Below, in pieces: positions 35,311 through 46,788 of a DNA stretch of 64,000 nt; position 1 is the stretch's first letter; every line of letters begins with the position of its first letter. The notes beneath the pieces are model-generated. The model was not told where the DNA came from, made no database searches, and was given only the letters and a program-made list of their open reading frames with translations. The translations under genes and the position numbers were made by a program. Origin of the DNA: Copromyces sp. CBS 386.78 (taxonomy: Eukaryota; Ascomycota; Sordariomycetes; Sordariales; Sordariaceae); the NCBI GenBank assembly GCA_030685235.1, contig MU839197.1, positions 62,001 through 126,000 on the forward strand, in the 5' to 3' direction.

Positions 35311-35600
35311 TCTTAAACGGTTTACTACCAATACCCTAATACTAATAATAATATTAGTACCGGTAGCCCTTAAACTACTATAACGCCGCTTTAGCCGTTT
35401 AATACAATAAAAAATAGCCGTTACTATAAAAGATAAGATATAGAAGGATATAGAGGAGGGTTTATACTTTATATTTAGGAGGGTATTTCGGAAGTTAATA
35501 GATGTTTATAAGGATAAGAAGTTATAGGAGGGATTTTAAGTCTATTATTTTACATATATATAGATTTTCAGCTCTTCGAACTTTTTTTAAGGGGGGATAG

Positions 35601-35855
35601 TATTATAGGGTTAGACTTATAATATACTGTACTGTACTAACTGTATATATATTGTACCGACTAGAGCTTAGAGCTCTGGCTACGTACATATTATTGTTAC
35701 GTGTAGCCTTACGTGCCCGCGTACGGTCTGGTCTGTAGGGTTCTTACCTATATATAGCCAGACCTCCGCGCACACTTCCTTTCTCTCCTCCTTTCTCCTC
35801 ATACAACAACGCATATCTCATTATACCCCCTACGGTGCCATCTCGCCCCGTAATA
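35601..35855 (+). repeat. gypsy B 3' LTR
   Basis: 255 bp, ending CCCCGTAATA. It differs from the 5' copy mainly by C/T and G/A changes. Confidence 0.92.
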
Positions 35856-35962
35856 CAGCTGCCTGCTCTATAGGCACCCTTCTTCTCTTTCTTTCCTCGT
35901 AGAACCTTATCGATCGTTTAGGCCAGCACCTATGCCAACTATACTACACCCCTTACACTAAT

Positions 35963-38405
35963 ATAATCTTTATTTAATTTTATAAGTAGTAGGTTTATAA
36001 TTTAACTACCGAATCAACTACTAGAAACTATAATTTAATAAGGATATTATATTTAAAGATAATTACCTTAAATTTCTTTATTATCGCCCTTCTTACCCTT
36101 TCTAACGTACTATTTATTTATAGAATATAAGCCGGGGTTTTAATAATTTTAATCCCCTCTTTACAGCCCTATATAATAATTAAATCGTTTTAAAAATCCT
36201 TCGAACTAAAGCTAAATTCTATTCCTCTATTAAGTCCTAAGATTTTTACCTTTAGACTAATCTAGAATTCGATATACCTTTTCTATTCTTTAATCGCCAT
36301 CAATCTATCTTTCTTTTCTTTAATTATTTTAATTTAATAAAAGCTATTAACTATATATATAAAATAAACTATATAACAGTAATTTATATAATTAATAACG
36401 TTATAGCTCTATATATTAATTCTAACGAATTCTAAAAGGTTATTCGCTATTAGATTACTAACTTTATAAATAATATCGGTTAATTTACTTTTTAAATAAA
36501 TATTATAATCATTATAATTTACAACGTTAGCTAACTTTATTCCGGCGTCCTTATAGGCTTTTAAAACTTATTCTCTTCTTATATATATTAGGCGGCAATA
36601 TATAATATCGTAATTAACTATTACTATTAAAGTTAAGCCTAAAGTTCGACATTAATACTTCTAATCAATTTCTAGCGGTAATAAAACTAGTAAAATTAAA
36701 AGGTTATTTATTTAATTATATTATATTTAACATCCTTAATATTTACCTTTCATAAATATAATCTTATTAATCTCTATCCCCTAAACTATATCGCTATTAA
36801 TAAAACCCATTATTATTAAAAGGTTAACTAGTATTAATAGAGAGTAAATAGCATTATTAATTATTACGAAGATAAAATCCCCTATAATTATTAATAATCG
36901 TAAATTAATTTTTGTAATATAATATAATTTAGAAGATTGGCCGTTTCCTATTTAATAAGTTACCAACCTTAATAAAGGGTATAATTCTATAAACCACTTA
37001 ATATCGTTAAAAATATTTAACACATAGCCGCTATCAAATATAATTATATTGTTATATATTAAAAAAGAAAATAGAAATATTTCGGGAATTTATTAAACTT
37101 TAACGAAATTTAATTAAACGCTATTACTACTTCATATAAATTTAAAAATAGTTAATTCCTTATAATCTTTTATTAAGAACTTTAATAAAAACCTTTTAAG
37201 AAATCGTTATTAAAGGATAATCCGCCTAAACCAAAAATTAAATTAGCGTTAATAACCGGAGTTACCGGGTTAAGGATATTAGAATTATTATTAACAATAG
37301 CGGCGGTAATACTAATTTTTTTTTCCTTCTCTTTCTCTTCTATTGCCTTCTTTTTATTCTTCTAATTATCCGGAGCCTTCTCCGGGTTATATTATTAATA
37401 AATAAAGTATTCGGAAGTACAATAATAATTATAAAGAAAATATTTCTAACCCTTAACAATCTTCTTTTAATAAGTTTTATAATAATACGGTCCTAATTAT
37501 TAGCCTTAATTTTTACAGTCTTCGTTTCGATTTTAATAATAATTATATTATTAAAAGATTTCTTAATATTAAAAAAGGTTAATAGGAGATTTAGAAAGGA
37601 TTTAATAGTAAAGAGACTTTTATTTAGGTCGGTAGCCTAAAGTTTAATATTAATAGGATAAAAGTACTTAACAATATTAAAGAAATTCGTTAATTCGACA
37701 ATATTATTAATAATATAACCAATATCCTTAACGCACTTACGAAGAGTTTAATAACATATAAGGAAGGACTTAAAAAAGGCGAAAGAAGAATATTTAAAGG
37801 TCTAATATTCATTAAAAACGTTATTTTTAACTTTATTTATAATATTAGAAATATTATCGCAAATTAAATCGTAAAAATACTTCAAATTATTATTATCCTT
37901 ATCCCAACCGTTAATTATTAAAATAAATTAAATAGCTTCATTATTAATAATTGAATAAATAATACTTATAACCTTCGTACAATCTATATATTATTTAACT
38001 AAGGCTTTCGTATCCTTCTCTTTTATTATATCCTTTATTTTAAGCGCGGGGATTAAAGTAGTAATATAGGGTTTTAAATTAAAAGAAGTAAATTAAACGC
38101 GTAAGGCACGAACTTAAATATCGAAATTGGACTCACCCTTAAAGGGAATTAAATTTATAATAGTATTAAACTTTATAATATTATAATTATTATTCTAAAA
38201 GTAATCATATATTCTAATTATAAATAATCGTCGTAGCGAATCGCAGTTAGGTTTAGCCAAAGTCGATAGAGCAAGTCTTATTAACAGGCGGGGATTTCTT
38301 AATGCAGCGAATATACAATAACGTTATATAGCGGCGGCTTAATTGATTAATTAATTGAAGGCACGTAATAGCAGTTGAAGCGATTACAATATAGTAATTA
38401 GAGAG
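35963..38405 (-). pseudogene. copia gag remnant and leader
   Basis: This is the continuation of the copia interior after gypsy A. On the minus strand near 37.38-37.44 kb a Lys-rich segment (NPEKAPDN, KNKKKAIEEK) follows a run of Tyr and Cys codons that fits a RIP-altered gag zinc knuckle. Gag sequence would extend through the rest, but no continuous frame survives. The copia leader follows up to about 38.4 kb, where gypsy C inserted beside the primer-binding site. Confidence 0.7.
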
Positions 38406-38410
38406 CTTAT

Positions 38411-38641
38411 TATCACGGGTAGAGGGCGAGAGGTTGGGTGTAGATGTTGGATATACGTAATTACACGAGGGAAGAAAAGGAAGAGTGCAAGGTGCGTTCG
38501 GGAAATGAGCCTTTATAGGACTCGAGCCATAAACCCCAGTAGGTCTATAGCGGGAAGCTATAGCCAATCAACCGAAATAGTAATAGTAGTCTTAGAAAGC
38601 TACTATTACTAATATATACAATATAGGCTAACCCTATAATA
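38411..38641 (-). repeat. gypsy C 3' LTR
   Basis: 231 bp and the more mutated of the pair at its right end: where the other copy has CACCAGCACATACAACACAG this one has TACTAATATATACAATATAG. Confidence 0.92.
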
Positions 38642-38699
38642 TTTCCTCGAATTAAAAGAAGCTATATAATTAATTAAAATTATATAAAATAATAAATAA

Positions 38700-41600
38700 C
38701 CCTATTAAACGTTTAATCCAACTATGAAAAACTTCTATAGCTACCAGTCGTAACGACCTCCTCCTCCCTTTATACTTCGCTAGCAAAGCTTCCGCTTCTA
38801 TAGCCGGCTCTTCTTCCTTCTCTAGTATACTTTCCACTCTTTCTAGAATTTTCCTCCACTTCCTCTCGGCCGTTAGCTAATCTAAGGGTATTAGAACCTC
38901 CGGATATACTTCGTAAAATTACTATATCGTATTAAGGGATATAATTACATTAGTACGCAGTTACTATAAAAGTTAATAAGGTAGTACTTAAACGACAAAA
39001 TATTCTTAACGACCGTTAGCCGCTTTACAGTAGCCATCAATTTTAATAAAATCCTATTCTACCGAATTTTCTTCGTTATTAATCTTTCTTATATTACGAC
39101 CTTAATTTATACGAACGTCCTTTTATACTTTTAATTATCTCGGAATACCTACTTTAACCTATAATTTAATTTTATTAACGTAGAAAGTCGGACTATACTT
39201 TATATTAATAGGGAATTTAAGCGTAATTTTATAATTATCCGCTTTAATAATTTCGAACGGGCCTTTATAAAGGGGGGTAAACTTTACATACGGGCGGCTA
39301 ATATTAAAATTCTCCGTATTAAGTAGGACCTTATTTCCTACTTTATACTTCGGGGTATCCGTTCGTTAAATATTAGCGTTAACTTTATACTATTATTAAA
39401 TTTATTTTATCTAATCCGTAACGTATTTTAGTACTTTCTTAAAACAGTCGGCTACTTTATTAGTTTTAAAATACTCCGCTTACTATTAAATTAATAAATT
39501 TAGCGGATATAGCTTTATTAATTTAATATTTATCCGAAAATAGAAACCGTAGTTAATAAAGAAAGGAAATACTCCCGTCGTCTTAGAAATTAGGTTATTA
39601 CTAGCAAACTCTACGATTAGGAATCAATTTATTTAATCGTTTTACGCCTAATTAATATAGAGACGAAAATATTTCTCTATTTCCGTATTAATACGTTCCG
39701 TCTAGCCGTTAGTAATTAGGTAGAACGTAGAAGAGGGTTTGAAAGCTACCTCTAAGTAGGAAAATAGAATTCTCTAAAATTATAAAACGAATTAGAAACC
39801 GCGATTTAATACAATAAAATCCAATAAGCTGTAAATACTATAAATCCTCTCGATAAACTAGTCTACTAATTCTTCGGCCGTAAAGCCAACCGTAGGAATA
39901 AAGTATTATATTTTCGTTAAACGGTTAACGATAATAATTATATATTTAAACTCCTATCCCCGACGTATATAAGGCGTTAAAAGGGTAATATAATCTATAG
40001 AAATATCCTTCTATAGTATAAAAAGTACTACTAGCGGTTTTAAGAATCTGTAAGGAGAATATTATAACGGTTTAAATTTAGTATACGGTAGGCAAGCCTT
40101 ATAGTAGGCCCTAACGGTATTAAATATTTTTAATTAAAAGAACGATTAAGAGAATAACGAATAAATCTTTTTATAATTTAAATAATTAACGGACGGCGAA
40201 TTATATACGTAGTAAAAGAGCTAAAATTAAAATTCAATATCGTTAGGGTCGACGATAATAGCGCTTCGAAAATAGGTTCGTTTTTATATTACTTTATATT
40301 TAACGAAAAATACTTTCTTTAATTAATTTTTTACTTCTTTAAACTATATATAGCGACAAAAATCCAATAAATAAGCGAATAAATCTTATAAAAATATTAA
40401 TTTTTCGTAATTCTCTATAATTAAATCGTTAATAAATTTATTATCTATTACCTCTAAATTGTAAATACATTCGGTCCCAACGTTAATAATTTCCTTTCTA
40501 CTCTCTAAAATAAAAGCTCCGTTAACGAAAATATTATAATCGAATAAAACTTTATTCTTAACTAATAATTATTCGTCGGCTTCGTCTTTGGGCAAGTCTT
40601 TTAATTTCTTATTCAAAGTATTAGGGCGTACTTATAACGAACCCGGTCGGTATTTAATTATAAAATTAAACTAAAATAGGAATTGGGATTACCGTATATA
40701 ATAGGGAATTAATTATTTATTAGTCGTAAAGGTTTTTAAAGTTTTATAGTTTATAAAGACTTTAAATAATTATTATATTTTTTCGAACTCGGGGCGCCAC
40801 TCTTCTAAGGCTTTAATAATAGCGAATAACTCTTTATCGTAAATATTATAATTATATTTAGCTAAAGAATACCGTTGGTTAAAGTAGGCGATAGGGTGAA
40901 AGATATTATTATTATTATATTATAATAATATACTTCTATATACCTAATTAGAAATATCCGTCTTTACAATAGTCTATTTTAATTAATTGTAAATTCGTAG
41001 TATAGGTCCGCTTATAAAAGTTTTTTTTAAAGCTTCGAATAATTATTAATACTATTCCTCCTACTCCTAAATTACTATCTGTTTCGTAAATTCGTATAAG
41101 GGACTAACAATAATTGAAAAGTGCTTAATAAAACGGCAATAAAAGTTTACGAAGCTTAAGAAACGCTAAAGCAACTATTTAGAATTTAGAGCCTCCTATA
41201 TAATAATTATAAAAACTTTATTTAAATTTATTTCGAGACTACCCGGGGTAATAATAAATCCTAAATATTTCGTTCGCTAAATATAGAATTTATATTTATT
41301 AATATCGATTTAGAGCCCTACTTTAATTATTCGTTGTAAAACTTCCTTAATGTACTCCTTATACTCCTCCTTATTATTTAAATAAATTAAAATATTATTT
41401 AAATAAATAGTAGTGTAGACGTTGAGAATATTATATAAAACGTCGTTAATATAATTTTAAAAAGTTCCTAACGCGCCCTATAAATTAAATAGGTATACAA
41501 TAGATTCGTAAAAATTAAAATAGGTAATAAAGGCGGTAAACTATTTATACCCTTCTTTAATATAGATCCAATTAAACGCAGCAATAATATTGAATTTTAT

Positions 41601-44600
41601 AAAGATTTTAGTTTTATAGATTATATTAAAGGTTTCCTTAATTAAAGGAAGTAGGTGACGGGTCTTTAACGTTATACTATTAATACTTCAGTAATCTATG
41701 TAAATATAAATTCTACCGCCCAATTTTTTAATTAAAAGGATAAGCGAAGCCGCTACCGATTATAATAAGCGGATAAAATTCTTTTTTAAATGATTATTAA
41801 TCTATTTATTAATAATAATAATTTCGATAAATAATATACAACGCGGACGTACGCTAGGGGGTTACTCTCCCGATTTTAATTCGATTTTATAATTGTATAA
41901 ATAGTAAAGGGGAATTTCCTCCGCTAACGAAAGTAAGAAAGCAGTAACTTTACTAATATATTTTCATCTTTTAAAACGGTTTAAAATTTCGAAAATCTCC
42001 TCCTTAATCTTTAATAGTTAATTTACTTTATTAAGAAACTTTTTTATATCTTCCTCGTTAATTTTAATTAAGTATATTTATCGGAGGATTTCCTCGTATA
42101 TAGGCGTATCGGTTTCGAAATTTCTAATAAAATTAATTACTTTAGTAAAAATTATAATTTTTCGGGTATTTTCTAAAGTATAAATATTAATTATTTTATT
42201 AATAAAATTATAAAGCGTAAGGGGTAAACTTTCTTTATATTTCTTTTTATCGCCTTTTATAATATTATTAACTATTTCTTCGGTTAAATCTAAGTTTTGA
42301 AGATCCGCTATAGCTGCTAGTTTTTCAATTTCGGCGTAATTCGTAATATATAATTATAATTATTCCTTTTTATAAATAAAATTGAATACGGCTACGTTAA
42401 AAGCCTTAATATTTTTAAGGTTGAATTTATAATTAAATTCGCGAAAACGGCGGTATTAGGGTTAGGGATAACGTATACCGGTTAAAATATAGTAGCCGTT
42501 TATGCGGATATAAGGTTTATAAGGCGTAGGGCTTTTTATTTTAATAAAGAGAACAATTATACCGGTAATATTTACCTTTAACCTAACGTAATTAACTACT
42601 AACGCTTTAATAGGAGCGGGGACTATATAGTAACTAATCTTAGGATTAATTTTAAGTTTAATAGCGGTAAAAAGGAATTCGGGAATAGATAAAAGGTTTA
42701 GAACGGGCTCCGCCGTAATTTTTTTAATTTTTTCTTTCTTAATAATTAAAGGGCGAAATTCGGTCTCCTCCTTTTTAATAATTAGAAAAGGAAATTCAAT
42801 CTCTTCCTTCTTAATTAGCGGGATAAATGTTTAGCGGACGGAGGTTACTGAAACCCGGTTAGTAAAGGTTTTAGGTACTACTATTTAATATTTAAAGAAA
42901 TCTATTAATAAATAGCGGCCTTAATAAGTAATATAGTTAAAATATATATTATATTATTCGTAGTCGATTTTTAACTAATAGTATTATATTTATAGGAAGT
43001 TTAAAATAATTAGGTACTTCTTAAAAATATTATAAATTAAGAAGGTAATAATTTCTTTGTAATAGTTAATCCGGAATTTAATTATTATTCCTTTAAAAAT
43101 AATACCTTTAATTATTCTATTAATAAAAACGAACTTCTTCGCTTTTAGTAATCGGAAACGGGGAAAATTATTTTTAATAATAAAAAAGCGATTAATAAAT
43201 GCGAAAGCAGAATAACCGTTATTAATAAAGGTAATATAATAATCTTTATACGAATAGATTATAATATAAGAGGATAAGAGTATTAAATTTAAAGAAGTAG
43301 AATTATTTAATAATTAAACTTTAATTTCTTCTAAACCCTTTAATTCTATAGAATTTAAAATTCGTCTTTTAAATATAACCCGGCTAGGCTTTTATATATA
43401 ACTATATATAGAGGCTAAACGTTTTCCTAATTGTTATAATATTCTCTATTAGTAACGGGTTTAGTAAAGGCGGCTAGAATAATTAAAATAATTAGAATAA
43501 TATCGGTAGCGCGGACTTACTTTTAATTATAACCTTTACTACGACTTTTATTCTTTAATTTTTTATTAGCGGAGTATTAGGAGCCTTAGGAACCGTAGTT
43601 AACTAAAGTAATATAATTGCGGATAATATAATTAAATTTACTATAATAATAGTAAAAACTATTATAAGAATACTAATCGAGAATATTTTTATAAATAAAG
43701 ACTACGAAATTAACGGCGTTTAAATCCATCTTATTACTGCCCTAATTAATAAGGATATTATTAGCAAAAGGTTTAGCGCTAGAGCGACCTCTATTATTAT
43801 TATTACTAATACTACTATTGGAATTAAAGAAGTAATTTACTATTTTCTAATAATAATCCGCATTTTTAAAATTATTAATAACGTTATAATAAATTTCAAA
43901 TTAATATTTAAAATTATTATCGGAAGGGAGGTTATAGTAAGCGAAAGCGTTACGGAAACGCTTATTAATTTTATTCCGGAGATAATAAACTTTTATTAAA
44001 TTATTAAAACCGTAGAAATTTATTAAATTAGTTAATTTAAGTTCGAAATTTATAAAAAATATATTCTTTATATATAATTCTTATAAACGGCGGCCGGCGT
44101 CTATTTTGAAATTTACGTTCTAAAAATAAAAGATTAAATATTCTATAAATTTAACGCTTATCTTCTAACGCTAATTTACTTTATTAAAGTCTAATTAAAT
44201 TATATCTAAATTATTTTAAATACCGGACAAGATTTCGGGTCCTAGAAATATAGTAATATAAATAATTTTAATATTTTTAAAAAAATAAAGAATAATATTA
44301 TACTTCTATTAAAATTAAATATAAAAACGCTAAACTTTAAAAATTTTATATTTACGAACGGGACCGCTAATCTCTTTACTAATAAAAATAAGCGGGTTTT
44401 CTACCGTTTAGTAAAGAGAAGAGGATATAATTACTTTCGTAATCGTATTATTAACGGAAAAAGAAATTTATACTTTAAAAGCATTATACTCTATAAATAA
44501 AATATTATAAGTAGATTTAAAATTAACGTAATCGAAATTCTTTTAATCGAAGCTAGATTAGGCGTCGTTAGTTATTTAATAAGTAGTCTTAAATTCTTCC

Positions 44601-45060
44601 TTAAAGTACTAGAAGTCGTTTTCGAAATCGTCGTAATATTCGAAATTAGTATAATAAAGGCGATTAAGAAGTATAATAATAGAATAGAAAGCGGGGGCCT
44701 AAAAGAAAAGAAAAATTACTTCGAAATATTCACGCGGAATTAAGAGACTTTTTAATTAATTAAAACCTTCGAAAAGATTAGCGAAAATTATAATAACGGG
44801 TTAAAGAAATTCAAAAAGTACGGCGTAATAAACTATAGTATCGAATTCGCTATTAAAGGTATTAATAATAGAACGTAATGATTCTAAGTTAAACGGATTA
44901 CCGTTACTAATAATAGGAATAGAAAGGTTAGGAAGATTACCGCTACTAATATTACCGTTGGAGGAAAAAAGGGCAGGATCGTTATTATCGTAAAATATAA
45001 AATAAAAGAAAGGTGACCGCTCGAAATAAAGAAAAGTAAAAGTCCGCAATTAAGACCGTT
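38700..45060 (-). pseudogene. gypsy C gag-pol remnant
   Basis: On the minus strand a gag-like frame starts near 45049 (82 open codons, 44801-45049). A zinc knuckle at 43613-43654 reads YYYYSKFNYIIRNY, a CX2CX4HX4C box with Cys and His codons changed to Tyr. Reverse transcriptase is clear at about 41.2-41.6 kb (EGYKQFTAFITYF, YLFNLQGALGTFQNYINDVL); its active site at 41394-41405 reads YLNN where YLDD is expected, followed by KYLGFIITPG. Polymerase continues toward 38.7 kb with integrase remnants I could not place exactly. No intact frame remains. Confidence 0.82.
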
Positions 45061-45214
45061 TAAAGTAAAGGTCCGCTATTAGGACCATTTGAAGCAATTA
45101 AAAATAAGCGATCTTTTATTTATTAAATAAAGAATACCTTCCCTTACGTATTAATAAAGGGAGATATTTAAATTTTAATTAAGCGATTATCGTAACTACA
45201 ATTATCGATACTTA

Positions 45215-45229
45215 GGGGGGGGGGGGGGG
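45215..45229. repeat. G15 homopolymer in the gypsy C leader
   Basis: Fifteen consecutive G lie about 120 bp inside the 5' LTR boundary of element C. This is conspicuous in a region that is mostly A and T, and RIP would not act on it because the run has no CA/TG. Its exact length may be a sequencing artefact. Confidence 0.8.
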
Positions 45230-45346
45230 TACTAGGCTTAGCAATTCGTAACGAGGCGATCCCTACACGCGCGCGATCAAAGGAAATTAATCGCAATAAA
45301 AAATAGGTTTACACTATAAATATAATAATTAATAGGTGCAATTAAT

Positions 45347-45577
45347 TATTACGGGTAGAGGGCGAGAGGTTGGGTATAAATATTGGATATACGTAATTAT
45401 ACGAAGGAAGAAGAGGAAGAATGCAAGGTGCGTTCGGGAGATAAGCCTTTATAGGACTCGAACTATAAACCCTAGTAGGTCTATAGCGGGAGGCTACAGC
45501 CAATTAACCGAAATGGTGACAGTAGTCTTAGAGAGCTACTATCACCAGCACATACAACACAGGCTAACCCTGTGATA
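45347..45577 (-). repeat. gypsy C 5' LTR
   Basis: 231 bp. The right half retains CA and TG dinucleotides and is close to the unmutated state, while its left end is RIP-altered. Confidence 0.92.
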
Positions 45578-45586
45578 CTTATAACC
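45578..45586 (-). promoter_or_regulatory. copia primer-binding site, split by gypsy C
   Basis: In minus sense the bases after the copia 5' LTR read GGTTATAAG and continue, beyond the inserted element, as CTCTC at 38405-38401. This matches GGTTATGAGCCC, the intact site of the TRIM, with RIP-type changes. Both point to initiator Met half-tRNA priming. Confidence 0.7.
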
Positions 45587-45737
45587 TCTTAGATTTAAGG
45601 GGAAAAATATAATTGTAATAATACTATGGAGAGAAAACTAGAATTAAAAAGGAAAAGAAATGTGGAGGGCTAAAATATAGAAGAAGGGTATAAGGGCTAG
45701 CCCCACAATAGGGGTGGGATAGACCTACCCGACAATA
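45587..45737 (-). repeat. copia 5' LTR
   Basis: 151 bp, equal in length to the left copy. The TAGATTTAAGG start (plus strand) against TGGACTTAAGG shows RIP-type changes. Confidence 0.9.
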
Positions 45738-45742
45738 AACAC

Positions 45743-46788
45743 TCCTTCCTCTTGGAGTGTCAAAAGCTTCAGTGGCATGGGTAACGTGTGCGGCTTGCTA
45801 AGGGAAAAACACAGGTTCACTTCTATGGAACAAGTTGTATACCGAGCAAATAATCGTGTGAGCTCAGAATTGTTTAGCGAGCCGAGCACTGCAAGTCGAA
45901 AGCCGTCGAACGACAAGATATCACCACGTCTCAAGCTGATCCGTGAGAATTGTACTGGCATTATTCGCTGTTTTTACTTGACAGTTTCTTTTTTTTTCAA
46001 AAGAGTATGATGGTCCCCAAGCTATCACAAAAGGAGACATAACCGTAATTAGCCTTTCAAAAAATGGAAAGCACTGGCTCTACGTGCTTCCATCATGTTC
46101 AAGCTGTATGTCAAGAAATTGGTGAGTGTGCCTGTGCCCTGACTCTATTCTGCGCCCGTAGTTCTATATCATTCTACTCATCGACGTTCCCTCTATCTAC
46201 GACTGAGAGACATAAAGCCCTCTATCCTGCCCGCCACACGATCAACAACTTCTCGCAGATGAAGACGAAATCCACGCAATGCTAAGCTCGACATGGCGAG
46301 TAACTACGTTCACTAGTTTACTTTCCTTAATAACACTCATGGCTTCTCATCCCATATTACTTCAATGTCGGACCGTCATCGTGGAGACCAGGCCATAGAC
46401 AGAATGTCCAAGAAGCCAAGCAAATGATCCCCTTCGCTAATGACCTTCACTGCTCCCATTCACTTCAAAATTTGCACTGATGAACGGACCACCGTAGCAC
46501 AACTTTTCTAGTCAGGTCTCTTTGCAAAAATTTGAGAAAAAAATCTCCTCGAATTCCTCCTCGCTCCAACTTTCTAGAGTTTAACCCGTCGACTCTTGAA
46601 GAAAGGCCTCCAGATTCCAACAACATCATAGCATCGACTGGAGACCGCTAGGCCTGGCATCCTCGTCCTTCTACACTTTTATCGCACTACAACAACTTCC
46701 ATTATCAAATTTATCTGTAAGACAATGCAGCCCCGCTCACCTCGTTCGGACATGAAACTTACTTAACAACCTCAAAGATTCGTGCAAG
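45743..46788. other. intergenic beside the transposon block
   Basis: The boundary carries a hairpin, ACACTCC..GGAGTGT with an 8-nt loop, overlapping the copia target duplication. Base composition returns to normal at once. Short frames show no domain. The last 100 bases may be the former leader of the following decayed gene. Confidence 0.5.

Larger units (their letters stand above)
27986..35855 (+). mobile_element. gypsy element B, nested in the 3' LTR of A
   Basis: LTRs of 255 bp each (27986-28240 and 35601-35855) start TATTATAGGG and end CGTAATA. The target duplication is CAGCC on the left (27981-27985) and CAGCT on the right (35856-35860), one C-to-T change apart. A purine run (35589-35600) precedes the right LTR. 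Plus-strand gag with zinc knuckle, reverse transcriptase, integrase and a chromodomain-like C terminus are recognisable. Length is 7870 bp including a 417-bp foldback element. It is younger than A because it interrupts an LTR of A. Confidence 0.92.
20616..35957 (+). mobile_element. gypsy (chromovirus-type) element A, RIP-inactivated
   Basis: The left LTR is 20616-20847 (232 bp, TGTCATAGGG..CCCTTACA). The right LTR is 27851-27985 plus 35861-35957 (135 + 97 = 232 bp), interrupted by element B. The target duplication CTAAT is perfect (20611-20615 and 35958-35962). A polypurine tract (27833-27846) precedes the right LTR. Order on the plus strand is gag with zinc knuckle, reverse transcriptase, RNase H, integrase and a chromodomain, which places it in the chromodomain-bearing gypsy lineage. 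Original length is 7467 bp. It inserted into the copia element; about 1.8 kb between chromodomain and 3' LTR is not explained by standard gypsy genes. Confidence 0.92.
27851..35957 (+). repeat. gypsy A 3' LTR, split by element B
   Basis: Parts 27851-27985 and 35861-35957 sum to exactly 232 bp. The first part is the more heavily RIP-mutated (TATTATAGGG for TGTCATAGGG). Confidence 0.92.
38411..45577 (-). mobile_element. gypsy element C, RIP-inactivated
   Basis: LTRs of 231 bp each (38411-38641 and 45347-45577) read TATCAC..GTGATA at their ends, from TGTCAC..GTGACA. The target duplication CTTAT is perfect (38406-38410 and 45578-45582). Polymerase and gag remnants read on the minus strand. It inserted into the copia element four bases inside the copia 5' LTR boundary, splitting the copia primer-binding site. 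Total length is 7167 bp, with no further insertion recognised inside. Confidence 0.92.
17459..45737 (-). mobile_element. Ty1/copia retrotransposon, RIP-inactivated, host of nested elements
   Basis: Direct repeats of 151 bp (17459-17609 and 45587-45737) are flanked by the same 5 bp AACAC (17454-17458 and 45738-45742). The reading direction is minus: degenerate copia RNase H and reverse transcriptase lie next to the left LTR and a gag zinc-knuckle region lies toward the right LTR. Subtracting nested elements leaves 17610-20615, 35963-38410 and 45583-45586 as interior, giving an original length of about 5.8 kb, normal for copia. The primer-binding site next to the right LTR reads GGTTATAAG.., a RIP-altered version of GGTTATGAGCCC. 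No intact frame survives. Two gypsy elements inserted into it, one of which received a third. Confidence 0.92.

Noticed and set aside
38253..38567. 104-codon minus frame spanning the gypsy C 3' LTR
   Set aside because: It crosses the junction between copia leader and the gypsy C LTR and so is an accidental frame in transposon DNA.
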